DNA of 64,000 bases, from NCBI RefSeq assembly GCF_028737205.1, contig NZ_JAQZAL010000023.1:1-64000 (forward strand), in the 5' to 3' direction. Position numbers and translations under genes: made by a program. The notes below the pieces were generated by a model. That model had not been told where the DNA came from. It was given only the letters and a program-made list of their open reading frames with translations, and searched no databases. Source of the DNA: Actinomycetospora lutea (GTDB taxonomy: Bacteria; Actinomycetota; Actinomycetes; Mycobacteriales; Pseudonocardiaceae). Positions 24,125-32,622 of the stretch are shown here, in pieces. Positions within the stretch are counted from its first letter, which is position 1, and the number at the start of each line of letters is the position of its first letter.

Positions 24125-25348
24125 TCAGTTTGCGCCGGTCGACGAGCCTTCGCCGCCCGGGGCCCGCGTGAGGTCGGCGACGGGGGTCCGCGGTGCCCGA
24201 TCGAGGAGGCCGGTGGGGGCGTCCGGGGCGTCGAGGAGGACCAGGTCCGCCCGGGCGCCGGGCACGACGTCGTGGTGCCCGTCGCCGAGCAGTGCGGCCG
24301 CCTCGGCGGTGCCCATGTCGAGCAGTGTGTCGAGAGCGAGGCCCTGCATGTGGCCGAGGAGCAGGGCGGCGTCGAGGAGGTCGACGGTCCCGAACGGGGT
24401 GAAGGCGTTGCGGACGTTGTTCGACGAGTACGCGACGCGCACGCCGACGTCGCGCAGCTCCCGGACCGGGGCCGACGCACCGACGAGGTAGAGGTCGGTG
24501 GGCGGGAGGACGACGACGCCGACGCCCGCGGCGGCGAGCGCGTCGGCGGTGCGGCGCCGGCGGTCGTCGCCGAGGCCGGCGAGGGTCGTGACGTGGCCGA
24601 GGACGACGCGGCCTCCCATGCCGGCGGCCCGGGTCATCGTGGCGATCTCGGCGGCGAGGTCGTGGCGCGGGTCGGCGACACGCCCACCCTCCCCGGCGGC
24701 GAAGTCCGCGTGCACGTCGACCGGCACGCCGTGGTGCTCGGCGAGGTCGAGGACGTCGCGGACGTGGTCGCGGCAGGCGTCGACGTCGTCCTCGGCGTAG
24801 CTGCACGCGCCGAGCACGTCGGCGCCGCGGCGCAGGGCCTCGACGAGCAGGTCGCGGGTGCCCGGGCGGGCCGCGATGCCCTCCTGCGGGAACGCGACGA
24901 CCTGCAGCGCGATCCGTCCCGCCCACTCCTCCCGGAGCTCCAGGAGGACGTCGAGGCTCGCCAGGCCGACGGTGGGGTCGACGTCGACGGGCGTGCGGAC
25001 GCGCGTGGTGCCGGCGGCGTGGGCGCGGGTGAGCACGTCGGTGGCGCGGGCGCGCACGTCGTCGGGCGTGAACCGCGCCTTGTGCTCGGCGGTACGGGCG
25101 ACGGCGGCGTCGAGGCCGGCGTCCGGGTCGGGGCCGGGGTCGAGCATGGCCTTGTCGAGGTGCAGGTGGGGCTCGACGAGGCCGGGGAGGACGAGCCTGC
25201 CGGCGCCGTTCTTCCTCGGCGTCTCCCCGTGTCGCTCGAGACCCGGACCGACCGCGCTGATCCGTCCGTCGTCGACGGCGACGTCGACGGGCCCGGCGTG
25301 GTGCCGGGTGCGGACGTCGGTCAGGAGGTAGGTGTCGCGAGCAGCCAC
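24125..25348 (-). CDS. Cytosine-deaminase-like amidohydrolase
   Basis: A 407-residue metal-dependent hydrolase. The HxH metal site is in VEPHLHLDKAML; the second His is in VDVHADFAAGE, and the HVTTL and SSNNVRNAFTPFG segments fit the cytosine deaminase/isocytosine subgroup. The GTG at 25348 lies within the end of the peptidase E gene (28-nt overlap), so translation is probably coupled. The substrate is an imino or amide ring bond, exact compound unknown. Confidence 0.8.
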   Translation of the reverse strand: MAARDTYLLTDVRTRHHAGPVDVAVDDGRISAVGPGLERHGETPRKNGAGRLVLPGLVEPHLHLDKAMLDPGPDPDAGLDAAVARTAEHKARFTPDDVRARATDVLTRAHAAGTTRVRTPVDVDPTVGLASLDVLLELREEWAGRIALQVVAFPQEGIAARPGTRDLLVEALRRGADVLGACSYAEDDVDACRDHVRDVLDLAEHHGVPVDVHADFAAGEGGRVADPRHDLAAEIATMTRAAGMGGRVVLGHVTTLAGLGDDRRRRTADALAAAGVGVVVLPPTDLYLVGASAPVRELRDVGVRVAYSSNNVRNAFTPFGTVDLLDAALLLGHMQGLALDTLLDMGTAEAAALLGDGHHDVVPGARADLVLLDAPDAPTGLLDRAPRTPVADLTRAPGGEGSSTGAN

Positions 25349-26046
25349 GTCAGGTCGGTACCCGCCGCGAGCTCCGCCGGCTCGTGGCCGCGGCGGAAGA
25401 GGCGCGCGGTGTGGCCGTCGAGGGTGAGGGTGTCGTCGCGGTGGAGCAGCCACGCGCCCTCGCGCAGCCCGATGACGGCGACGGCGTTCTCCTCGTGGAA
25501 CTCCTGGATGCGCTGCTCGCGGGTCTCGCCGCGGTGGGTCGAGTGCGGGTCCGGGTCGAGGTAGTGCGGGTTGATCTGCACGGGGATGCGGCCGACGGCG
25601 TCGTACCCGCCGGGGTCGACGATCGGCATGTCGTTGGTCGTCATGATCGTCGGGCAGGCGAGGTTGGAGCCGGCGCTGGCGCCGGCGTACCCCAGGTCGG
25701 TCCGTTGCCTCAGCGCGTCGAGCACGCCGTTGTCGCCCGTGCGCCGGCGCAGGCGGAACGTGTTGCCGCCGCCGACGAACACGGTCTCGCGGTCGGGGTC
25801 GGCATCGCGGATCGTCGCGGCGGGGTCGGGCTCGCGGTGCAGACCGCGGACGTCGAGGGGACCGAGGACGTTCTCCAGCGCCTCGGCGACGAAGCCGGTG
25901 TACGCGTCGAGGTCGCCGCCCGCCCACGCCGCGAACCACAGCGTCCGGTCTCCGAGGTGCGCGCGCAGCGGCTCGGCGGCGTGCGCGAACGGCACCGCGG
26001 CCCCGGGCGGGCGGGAGTTGGAGAACAGCAGCGCGTCGGCGGGCAC
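25321..26046 (-). CDS. pepE: Peptidase E (alpha-aspartyl dipeptidase)
   Basis: A 241-residue S51-family serine peptidase that cleaves Asp-X dipeptides. The signature GGGNTFRL and the nucleophile loop GYAGASAGSNLA are present, with the late His region IPVQINPHYLDPDPHSTHRGE. GTG start at 26046. First gene of the pepE-amidohydrolase-FAD dehydrogenase-DUF5313 run; why a dipeptidase is grouped with those is not explained. Confidence 0.85.
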   Translation of the reverse strand: MPADALLFSNSRPPGAAVPFAHAAEPLRAHLGDRTLWFAAWAGGDLDAYTGFVAEALENVLGPLDVRGLHREPDPAATIRDADPDRETVFVGGGNTFRLRRRTGDNGVLDALRQRTDLGYAGASAGSNLACPTIMTTNDMPIVDPGGYDAVGRIPVQINPHYLDPDPHSTHRGETREQRIQEFHEENAVAVIGLREGAWLLHRDDTLTLDGHTARLFRRGHEPAELAAGTDLTWLLATPTS

Positions 26047-26453
26047 CTATCGATCCCACCATGGTCGCGAGGGACGGGGTGTCTCGTCGGCGTGGCGGCC
26101 ACGTTGACGTTCACCGTCAGCTTCCCCACCGGCTCGATCCCGCCCGGCGATGAGCGCTGCATGGTCGCGGCGTCCGGCGGGCCCGATGACCCGGCCTCTC
26201 CGGGTGATCACGGGCACCTCATGCGCATCGCCGCGCCCTCGCAGAGGCGTGGTGTACCCGTGATCTCCGCTGCCGCGGGGGCCGGCGTCCGCCGCAGCGG
26301 AGATCGTCGTGGCTCTCCTGACGTTCGACGTCGATGTGCCGGGCTGGGACACCCCCGGGCCCCGAGAACCCTCTCGGCGTGTCGCGCGGGCGAGGATGTG
26401 GCGATCCTGGCGTCACACGCCAGCGATGCCGCATCGCTCGCACCGGCGGGGCG
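26047..26453. other. Gene-free 407-bp region with stacked perfect hairpins
   Basis: No gene is supported here. The region holds four inverted repeats: 26206-26214/26257-26265 (GATCACGGG and its complement), 26262-26273/26294-26305 (12-bp arms GATCTCCGCTGC), 26407-26423 (CTGGCGT-CAC-ACGCCAG) and 26422-26438 (AGCGATG-CCG-CATCGCT). The last two have the same 7-3-7 geometry and share two bases. They lie downstream of the GMC oxidoreductase and upstream of pepE, both on the minus strand. Confidence 0.7.
26407..26438 (-). terminator. Two overlapping 7-3-7 hairpins after the GMC oxidoreductase
   Basis: CTGGCGT-CAC-ACGCCAG (26407-26423) overlaps AGCGATG-CCG-CATCGCT (26422-26438) by two bases, so only one can form fully at a time. 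Placed 16-47 nt after the oxidoreductase stop, they could end its transcript. No T-tract follows on the minus strand, as is usual in high-GC actinobacteria. Confidence 0.4.
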
Positions 26454-28166
26454 CTACACCGGGGTGCGCGGGGGGACGGAAGGGGTGCCGAGGGGCACGA
26501 GGCGCAGGGCGCCCGGGGCGTCGGCGGGGACGACGGGGGCGTGCGGGGCGACCGGGTCCACGCGGCGGTACGCCGACCCGAGCGGCGGGCGCGGGTCGGG
26601 CTCGCCCTTGTTCGGCCAGAACGCCATCGCCCGCTCGGCCTGCGCGGTGATCGTCAGCGACGGGTTCACGCCGAGGTTCGCCGAGAGCGCCGAGCCGTCG
26701 ACGACGTGCAGGCCCGGGTGCCCGAACAGGCGCTGGTAGCCGTCGACCACGCCCGTCTCCGCCGAGTCGCCGATCGGGCAGCCGCCGATGAAGTGCGCGG
26801 TCATCGGCATGTTCACCGCCTCGCCCCAGGTGCCGCCGGGATCGCCGTCGATGATCTCGGCGAGCCGCCGGGTGGTCTCGTTCGCCGCCGGGATCCACGT
26901 CGGGTTCGGGGTGCCGTGGCCCTGGCGCGAGACGAGGCGCCCGAAGCGCCGGCGCACGGTGATCGAGTTGTCCAGCGACTGCATGACCAGCGCGATCACG
27001 GTGCGCTCCGACCAGTGCCGCTTGTCCAGCGAGCGCGCGAACACCCGCGGGTGGCGCACCATGCCGCCCAGCAGCTTGAGCAGGCGCGGCACCCGCCCGC
27101 CGCCGTCGGTCATCAGCGTCGTCAGCAGGCCCATCGCGTTCGACCCGCGCCCGTAGCGGCACGGCTCGATGTGCGTGTCGTCGTCGGGGTGCCACGACGA
27201 GGTGATCGCGACGCCGCGGGTGAAGTCGCGCGGCCCGCCGGGCTCCGGGGCGCGGTGTGCCATCGCGCCGACCAGTGCCTCGGAGTTGGTGCGGGTGAGC
27301 TCGCCGAGGCGCCGGGACACCCGCGGCAGCACGCCGGTGTCGCGCAGGCGGTGCAGCAGCGACTGCGTGCCCCACGTGCCCGCGGCGAGCACGACCTGGT
27401 CGGCCGTGAACGTCGTGCGTCCCCGTCCCCGGGTCGCGCGCGTCTCCACCACGTAGCCCGACGGCGACGGGCGGACCGTGCGCACGGTCGTCTCCGAGTG
27501 CACGGCGGCCCCGGCGCGCTCGGCCAGCGCCAGGTAGTTGGTCTCGAGGGTGTTCTTGGCGCCGTGCCGGCAGCCGGTCATGCACTCGCCGCACTCGAGG
27601 CACCCCGTGCGCGCCGGCCCCGCGCCGCCGAAGAACGGGTCGGGAGCCGTGACGCCGGGGCCGGCACCGAAGTACACGCCGACCTGCGTCGGGGCCACCG
27701 TGTCGCCGCGCCCCCGCTCCTCGGCGACCTGGCGCATGACCACGTCCGACGGGGTCACCGACGGCTGCGTGACGACGCCGAGCATCCGGCTCGCCTGGTC
27801 GTAGAACGGGTCGAGCTCGTCGCGCCAGTCGGTCAGCGACGCCCACTGCGGGTCGCGGTAGAACGCGTCGTTCTTCGGGCGGTAGAGCGTGTTCGCGTAG
27901 TTCAGCGAGCCCCCGCCGACGCCCGCACCGGCGAGCACCACGACGTCGCGCAGCACGTGGATCCGCTGGATGCCGTAGCAGCCGAGCTTCGGCGCCCAGA
28001 GGAAGTTCCGGATGTCCCACGACGTTGCCGGCAGCGTCTCGGGCGTGAACCGTCGCCCCGCCTCGAGGACCCCGACCCGGTAGCCCTTCTCCGCGAGCCG
28101 CAGCGCCGTGACGCTGCCCCCGAACCCGGACCCGACGACGAGCACGTCGTAATCGTGTGGTGGCAC
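26454..28166 (-). CDS. GMC-family oxidoreductase, cholesterol-oxidase-like (ChoD type)
   Basis: About 570 residues. The N-terminal FAD motif is YDVLVVGSGFGGSVTALRLAEKG; VVLAGAGVGGGSLNYANTLY is the second FAD contact. A four-Cys segment, GCLECGECMTGCRHGAKNT, is typical of the ChoD subgroup. The C-terminal substrate domain has HFIGGCPIGDSAETGVVDGY and VDGSALSANLGVNPSLTI. The GTG at 28166 (VPPHDYDV) fits family starts; an in-frame GTG at 28199 adds 11 residues. Sterol oxidation is the family idea, but ChoD-like proteins often lack proven sterol oxidase activity. Confidence 0.85.
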   Translation of the reverse strand: MPPHDYDVLVVGSGFGGSVTALRLAEKGYRVGVLEAGRRFTPETLPATSWDIRNFLWAPKLGCYGIQRIHVLRDVVVLAGAGVGGGSLNYANTLYRPKNDAFYRDPQWASLTDWRDELDPFYDQASRMLGVVTQPSVTPSDVVMRQVAEERGRGDTVAPTQVGVYFGAGPGVTAPDPFFGGAGPARTGCLECGECMTGCRHGAKNTLETNYLALAERAGAAVHSETTVRTVRPSPSGYVVETRATRGRGRTTFTADQVVLAAGTWGTQSLLHRLRDTGVLPRVSRRLGELTRTNSEALVGAMAHRAPEPGGPRDFTRGVAITSSWHPDDDTHIEPCRYGRGSNAMGLLTTLMTDGGGRVPRLLKLLGGMVRHPRVFARSLDKRHWSERTVIALVMQSLDNSITVRRRFGRLVSRQGHGTPNPTWIPAANETTRRLAEIIDGDPGGTWGEAVNMPMTAHFIGGCPIGDSAETGVVDGYQRLFGHPGLHVVDGSALSANLGVNPSLTITAQAERAMAFWPNKGEPDPRPPLGSAYRRVDPVAPHAPVVPADAPGALRLVPLGTPSVPPRTPV

Positions 28167-28191
28167 CGCAGGACGGTAACCCGCCAGTAGC

Positions 28192-28208
28192 TGTAACACC
28201 AGGTCACA
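28192..28208. promoter_or_regulatory. Near-palindromic site upstream of the GMC oxidoreductase
   Basis: TGTAAC-ACCAG-GTCACA is a 6-5-6 inverted repeat with one mismatch, placed at the start of the oxidoreductase gene and 6 bp from the end of the quinone reductase gene. It has TetR/MarR operator size. It does not match the KstR consensus as I recall it. Confidence 0.35.
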
Positions 28209-28214
28209 GGTACA

Positions 28215-29195
28215 TCAGGGCGTGAGGATCACCTTGCCGACGGCACCGTGCTCCACCGCCTCGTGCGCGGCGACGATGTCGTCGAGCCCGTAGCGGGTCA
28301 CCGGCAGCGGCGAGAGCGCGCCCTCGCCCGCCGCGTCCGCGGTCCAGGCCACCGCGGCGTCCAGCTCGTCGGCGGGCACGCCGTAGAGCAGCACGTAGCT
28401 GATCGAGGTGTTGGCGACCATGAGCCGGCGGGTCGGGATCACCGGGTCGTCCGGCTCGTTGGCGTACACCGCGATCACCGTGCCCGCCCCGGCGAGCGCG
28501 AGGTCGAGCTCGAGGTTCGCGCCGAGCGCGACCTCCACGACCCGGTCGACGCGGTCGGTGAACCCCTGGATCCGCTCGACCACGCCGGGCTCGCGGTAGT
28601 TCACGACGAGGTCGGCGCCCGCGGCCCGCGCGAGCTCGCCCTTCTCCTCGGAGCTCACGGTGGTGACGACGCGGGCGCCGGCGTGCTTGGCGAGCTCGAT
28701 CGCGTAGTGGCCGACCGCGCCGGCGCCGCCGGCCACGAGCACCGTGCGGTCGCGCAACGCCTCCCGGCCCTCGCCGCGCACGAGCAGGCAGTGCGCCGCG
28801 GTCACCGCCGGCACGCCGAGGCAGGCGCCGAGCTCGTCGGGCGCGTCGCCCGGCAGCGGCACGGCCCGCCCGACCGGCACGACGGCGTACTCCGCCGCCG
28901 TGCCGTAGCGGTTCTGGAACGCCGCGAGGTGCAGCCAGACGCGCTGCCCGGACAGCGACGGGTCCACGCCCCGGCCGACCGCGTCGACCACCCCGACGCC
29001 GTCCTGGTGGGGGATCTGGAACGTCTCGGGGTCCTGCCCGGTGAGACCCGCGCGGGTCTTCCAGTCCGTCGGGTTGACCCCGGAGGCCGTGATGCGGACG
29101 CGGACCTCGCCGGCCCCGGGCTCGGGGGTCTCGACGTCCTCCACCGAGAGCACCTCGGCGGCCGGTCCGGTGCGGCGGTAGAGCGCTGCCTTCAT
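28215..29195 (-). CDS. NADPH:quinone oxidoreductase (zinc-independent MDR)
   Basis: A 326-residue medium-chain reductase: GroES-like N-terminal domain (ITASGVNPTDWKTRAG, HQDGVGVVDAVG) and Rossmann domain (VLVAGGAGAVGHYAIELAKHAGARVV). No zinc-ligand Cys cluster, so it belongs to the zeta-crystallin/QOR group that reduces quinones with NADPH. ATG at 29195. It follows the mug gene by 29 nt on the same strand. Confidence 0.85.
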   Translation of the reverse strand: MKAALYRRTGPAAEVLSVEDVETPEPGAGEVRVRITASGVNPTDWKTRAGLTGQDPETFQIPHQDGVGVVDAVGRGVDPSLSGQRVWLHLAAFQNRYGTAAEYAVVPVGRAVPLPGDAPDELGACLGVPAVTAAHCLLVRGEGREALRDRTVLVAGGAGAVGHYAIELAKHAGARVVTTVSSEEKGELARAAGADLVVNYREPGVVERIQGFTDRVDRVVEVALGANLELDLALAGAGTVIAVYANEPDDPVIPTRRLMVANTSISYVLLYGVPADELDAAVAWTADAAGEGALSPLPVTRYGLDDIVAAHEAVEHGAVGKVILTP

Positions 29196-29224
29196 GTCCG
29201 CCCAGTTCCCCCCGCGGGCCACGT

Positions 29225-29776
29225 CTACCCCGCTACCTCGCGCAGCGCGCGGAACGCCGCCGCCAGGGTCGCCGGGGTCTGGTGGGCGTTGAGCCCGCTC
29301 GGGTTGGGCAGCACCCACAGCCCCGTCGGGCCGAGCGTGCGCTCCTGGCGGCCCGCGGCGGCGCGCCGGTCGCCGAACGCGACCCGGTAGGCGCCGATCC
29401 CCACGACGGCGAGCCACCGCGGGGCGACGTCCGCGACGAGGGCGCGCAGCCGCTCGCCGCCCGCGACCAGCTCGGCGTCGTCGAGCTCGTCGGCGCGCGC
29501 GGTCGCCCGCGGCGCCACGTTGGTGACACCGAGGCCGAGGGACGGGAGCAGACCCTGCTCGGACGGGGCGAACAGCCGCGGCGTGAACCCGGACGCGTGC
29601 AGCGCGGGCCAGAACCGGTTGCCGGGACGGGCGAAGTGGTGCCCGGTGAACGCCGAGACGAGCCCGGGGTTGATGCCGCAGAACAGCACGCGCACGGGCG
29701 GGTCGCCGGGCCCGGGCAGGACGTCGGGCAGCAGGCGCGAGCGCGCGGCCTCGAGCTCGTCCTGGGTCGGTGCCAC
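29225..29776 (-). CDS. mug: G/U(T)-mismatch-specific DNA glycosylase
   Basis: A 183-residue uracil-DNA glycosylase superfamily member (Mug/TDG group). Motif 1 is LFCGINPGLVSAFTGHHFARPGNRFW, with Asn as the catalytic-site residue; motif 2 is VLPNPSGLNAHQT. It removes uracil or thymine mispaired with guanine, relevant to deamination in a GC-rich genome. GTG start at 29776; divergent from the EspC-like gene. Confidence 0.9.
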   Translation of the reverse strand: MAPTQDELEAARSRLLPDVLPGPGDPPVRVLFCGINPGLVSAFTGHHFARPGNRFWPALHASGFTPRLFAPSEQGLLPSLGLGVTNVAPRATARADELDDAELVAGGERLRALVADVAPRWLAVVGIGAYRVAFGDRRAAAGRQERTLGPTGLWVLPNPSGLNAHQTPATLAAAFRALREVAG

Positions 29777-29891
29777 GGAGGGCAGTATCGCCCGCCCACG
29801 ATCGTCCGGCTGCCGTCCCCATCGGCCGGGTGCGTCCCCAGGCCGCCGAACCCGCGGGATCCCCGGCGGGGCGCGCCGCGTCGGACCCGGT

Positions 29892-30194
29892 GTGGACGAA
29901 CAGGACGGGTCGGCGGTGCGGCCCGAGGAGCTGCGGGAGGCCGGGGCGGCGTGCGTCGCCGCCGGGCTCGAGGTGCCGGTGGGCGCGCCGGCGGAGGCGG
30001 TGCGCGGAACGGAGGTGGACCCGGGGGGAGGCGCCGGGGCGGCGGCCGCCGCGCTGGCCGAGCGGTGGGAGGCCGCGCACGCGCAGTGGTGCGCCGACCT
30101 CGTGGCCCACGGCGAGGCGCTGGCCGCGGCCGCGGTCGCCTACGTCGCCGGGGACGGGGCCGCGGCCACGGGCCTGATGGGCGCGGGCGGGTGA
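29892..30194 (+). CDS. EspC/WXG100-like ESX-associated small protein
   Basis: A 100-residue helical protein: VRPEELREAGAACVAAGLEVP, then ALAERWEAAHAQWCADLVAHGEALAAAAVAYVAGD. The Trp-rich centre and coupling to a DUF1023 hydrolase are the usual context of type VII secretion (ESX) partner proteins in Actinobacteria. The GTG at 29892 starts VDEQDGSAV. No EccC or other secretion machinery is in the window, so export is inferred. Confidence 0.65.
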   Translation: MDEQDGSAVRPEELREAGAACVAAGLEVPVGAPAEAVRGTEVDPGGGAGAAAAALAERWEAAHAQWCADLVAHGEALAAAAVAYVAGDGAAATGLMGAGG

Positions 30195-31594
30195 GCGCTC
30201 CACCGGCGCTCGCGGCGGCGCGCCTGCTCGCGGCCCGCCGGGGTCTGGCGCGGGCCGCGGAGGTGCTCGCCGACCCGGCGCCCGGCTGGCGCGGTCCGGC
30301 CGCGCAGGAGGCCGCGACCGCGCGTGCCGCCCTGCTCCGCGGACACGAGGCCCTGCTCGACGACCTCGACGGCGTGCTCACCGCGCTCGGGGTCGCGGCG
30401 CTCGCCCTCGGCGTCGGCACCCCGCCCCGCGCCGTCGACGCCGCGCTGGCGACGGCCCTCGACGCCGCCGGGCGCGCCGCACCCCCGACCGTGCCGGCGA
30501 CCGCGCCCGCCGGTGTCCCCGGGCTCGACCCCGGCGCGGTGGCGCGCTGGTGGGCGGGCCTCGACCCCGACGCGCGGGCGGCGCTCGAGAGCGACCGCCC
30601 CGCCCTGGTCGGCGGCCTCGACGGGCTCCCGGCCGCGGTGCGTGACCGCGCCAATCGGCGGGTCCTCGCCGCGGAGCAGGAGCAGGCGCGCGCCGAGGAG
30701 AGCGCGGTCCGCGACCGTCTCGCACGCAGCCGCGACCCGGCCGAGCTCGCGCGCTTCGGCGGTGAGCTGCACGAGGTCCGCGCGCGGCTCGCCCGGCTCG
30801 GCGCAGTGGCCGCGGCCGTCGACCGGCCCGACCGCGCGCTGCTGGACCTCGAGGTGGACCGGCACCCGGCCGCCGGTCAGGGCGTCCGCGCGGCCGTGGC
30901 CCGGGGCGACGTCGACACCGCCGCGCACGTCGGGGTGTTCACGCCCGGGTTCACCACCGGGGTCGACGAGCTGCCCGCCCGCCTCGGCGAGCTCGACGCG
31001 CTGGCCGCCGCGGCGGGTCCGGGCACGGCCGCGGTCGCCTGGTACGGCTACGACGCGCCACAGCTCGGCGAGGTCGCCGACCCCGACCGCTCGGTCCTCG
31101 CCCGCGGGCCCGCCGAGGAGGGCGGCCGGCGGCTGGCCTCGTTCCTCGAGGGGCTCGACGCGGCGCGACCCGACGACGCGCACGTCACCGCGGTCGGCCA
31201 CTCCTACGGTTCGGTGGTCACGGCCGCGGCGGTGACCCCCGCGAGCGGCGTCGACGACGTCGTCTACCTCGGCAGCCCGGGGGTGGGGCCGCTGCCGGGA
31301 CGTCCACCGGGGCACGCCTGGGTGGTCGAGGCGGCCGGCGACCCGACGGCGGACACCGCCTGGTTCGGCCCCGACCCCAACCGGACGCCGGGCGTCACCG
31401 GGCTCTCGGCGCGCGAGGTGGCGCTGCCCGACGGGCGGGTGCTCGCCGAGTCGCGCGGCCACCACCACTACCTCACGCCGGGCTCGACGAGCGCGCAGAA
31501 CGTCGCCGCGGTGATCGGGGGACGCCCGCAGGACGCGGTGCTCGACCGGGGCGTCGACGCGGGCGACCGCCTGCGCCGGCTGGTGGGCCGGTGA
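30191..31594 (+). CDS. DUF1023 alpha/beta-hydrolase
   Basis: A 467-residue protein. An N-terminal helical half (about 1-230, Ala/Arg-rich with AAARLLAARRGLARAAEVLADPAPGWRGPAAQEA) is WXG100-like. The C-terminal DUF1023 domain has the nucleophile VTAVGHSYGSVVTAAAV and the later DGRVLAESRGHHHYLTPGS. Its GTG overlaps the stop of the EspC-like gene (GTGA). Likely a cell-envelope or secreted hydrolase; substrate unknown. Confidence 0.85.
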   Translation: MSAPPALAAARLLAARRGLARAAEVLADPAPGWRGPAAQEAATARAALLRGHEALLDDLDGVLTALGVAALALGVGTPPRAVDAALATALDAAGRAAPPTVPATAPAGVPGLDPGAVARWWAGLDPDARAALESDRPALVGGLDGLPAAVRDRANRRVLAAEQEQARAEESAVRDRLARSRDPAELARFGGELHEVRARLARLGAVAAAVDRPDRALLDLEVDRHPAAGQGVRAAVARGDVDTAAHVGVFTPGFTTGVDELPARLGELDALAAAAGPGTAAVAWYGYDAPQLGEVADPDRSVLARGPAEEGGRRLASFLEGLDAARPDDAHVTAVGHSYGSVVTAAAVTPASGVDDVVYLGSPGVGPLPGRPPGHAWVVEAAGDPTADTAWFGPDPNRTPGVTGLSAREVALPDGRVLAESRGHHHYLTPGSTSAQNVAAVIGGRPQDAVLDRGVDAGDRLRRLVGR

Positions 31595-31616
31595 CCTGGG
31601 GCCCGGCGCGCGCGAA

Positions 31617-31655
31617 CGGCCCGCCCCCGGTCCGCGAGGGACCGGGGGCGGGCCG
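31617..31655. terminator. Strong bidirectional terminator (17-bp perfect stem)
   Basis: A perfect 17-bp stem (31617-31633 with 31639-31655) and a GCGAG loop lie between convergent genes ending at 31594 and 31685. No T-tract is seen, as in many actinobacterial terminators. Stem strength and convergent setting make the call firm. Confidence 0.8.
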
Positions 31656-31684
31656 TCCCGACGAGCGGGTGCGGCCGGAGCGGG

Positions 31685-32485
31685 TTACTCCTTGCCGCCG
31701 GTGGCGGGCTTGTCGGAGGACACCGCGCCGTTGGAGGTCGAGCCGCTCACGGCGTCGGTGGCCGTGTGCGTCGGGATCTCCTGGCTGCTCGCCGGGGCGG
31801 GCGACACCGGCGTCGTCCCGGCGGGCTTCTCGGTGCTCACCGGACGCGGCCGCGGGGCGGGCGGCGGCGGGGGCGGCAGCTCCGGCTCGCGGCGGGTGGC
31901 CACGACGGCCGCGCCGGCGCCCAGCAGGGCGATGACGACCAGCCAGAGGCCCCAGCGGCGACGCTTCTTCGGCTCCTCGGGCTCGATGCGGGCCGCCAGG
32001 TCCTTGCGGACCGAGACCAGGCCCTCCTCCAGCTGGCCGCGGACCGTCTCGCCGAGGTCGCGGAGCTCGTCGGCGCTGGTGGGCACCGGCGAGTCCTCGA
32101 GGCGCTTGCGGGCCTCCTTGGCGTAGCCCTTGGCCTGCTTGCGGGCCTCCTTGGCGGCCTTGTTGGCGCGCTTGCGGGTCTCCGCGCGGGCCTCCTGGGC
32201 GCGCGCACGGGCCTCGGCCTGCGCCTCCTCGGCACGCCGGCGGGCCTCGGCGCGGGCGTCGAGCACCCGCTGACGGGCCTCGTCGGCGGCCTTGCGGACG
32301 TCCTTGCGGACCTCCGCGCGCTTCTTCGCGCCCTGCTTGCGGGCCTTCTCACGGTCCTTGCGGGCCTGCTCCGCGGCCTTCTGCGCGCGCTTCTCGGCCT
32401 TCTTGCGGGCGCGCTGGCCCTCCTTGCGCAGATCGTCCAGGTCCTCCCTGGCGCCGATCAGAGTCTTGCTGCTCAACGACTTCAC
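31685..32485 (-). CDS. Lys/Ala/Arg-rich coiled-coil membrane protein
   Basis: A 266-residue protein: a highly charged helix (about 12-130, repeated KAEKRAQKAAEQARKDREKA-like heptads), a linker, one transmembrane helix (about 179-196, GLWLVVIALLGAGAAVVA) preceded by KKRRR, then a Pro-rich and Ser/Thr-rich outer tail. The topology puts the coiled coil in the cytoplasm. The basic helix could bind DNA or membranes. Start GTG at 32485 (VKSLSSKTLIGA). It sits next to ppiA in the cell-division block; no family was recognised. Confidence 0.7.
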   Translation of the reverse strand: MKSLSSKTLIGAREDLDDLRKEGQRARKKAEKRAQKAAEQARKDREKARKQGAKKRAEVRKDVRKAADEARQRVLDARAEARRRAEEAQAEARARAQEARAETRKRANKAAKEARKQAKGYAKEARKRLEDSPVPTSADELRDLGETVRGQLEEGLVSVRKDLAARIEPEEPKKRRRWGLWLVVIALLGAGAAVVATRREPELPPPPPPAPRPRPVSTEKPAGTTPVSPAPASSQEIPTHTATDAVSGSTSNGAVSSDKPATGGKE

Positions 32486-32622
32486 CTCACTCGTCGGTGG
32501 GCGGCCATGATGCCCCCGGCCCTCTGGTGCAGGTGCCCGACCCGCCGGGCCGTCACACCCGCTACTCCGTTCGAAGGTCGCCACCGTCCCTCGCCCGACA
32601 GTCCTAGTGGCACGATGGCCCG

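Noticed and set aside
21239-25564. Plus-strand open frame of 1441 codons opposite the FAD dehydrogenase and amidohydrolase
   Set aside because: Composition is Ala/Gly/Val/Arg-rich with no family features. It is a GC-skew shadow of two well-supported minus-strand genes.
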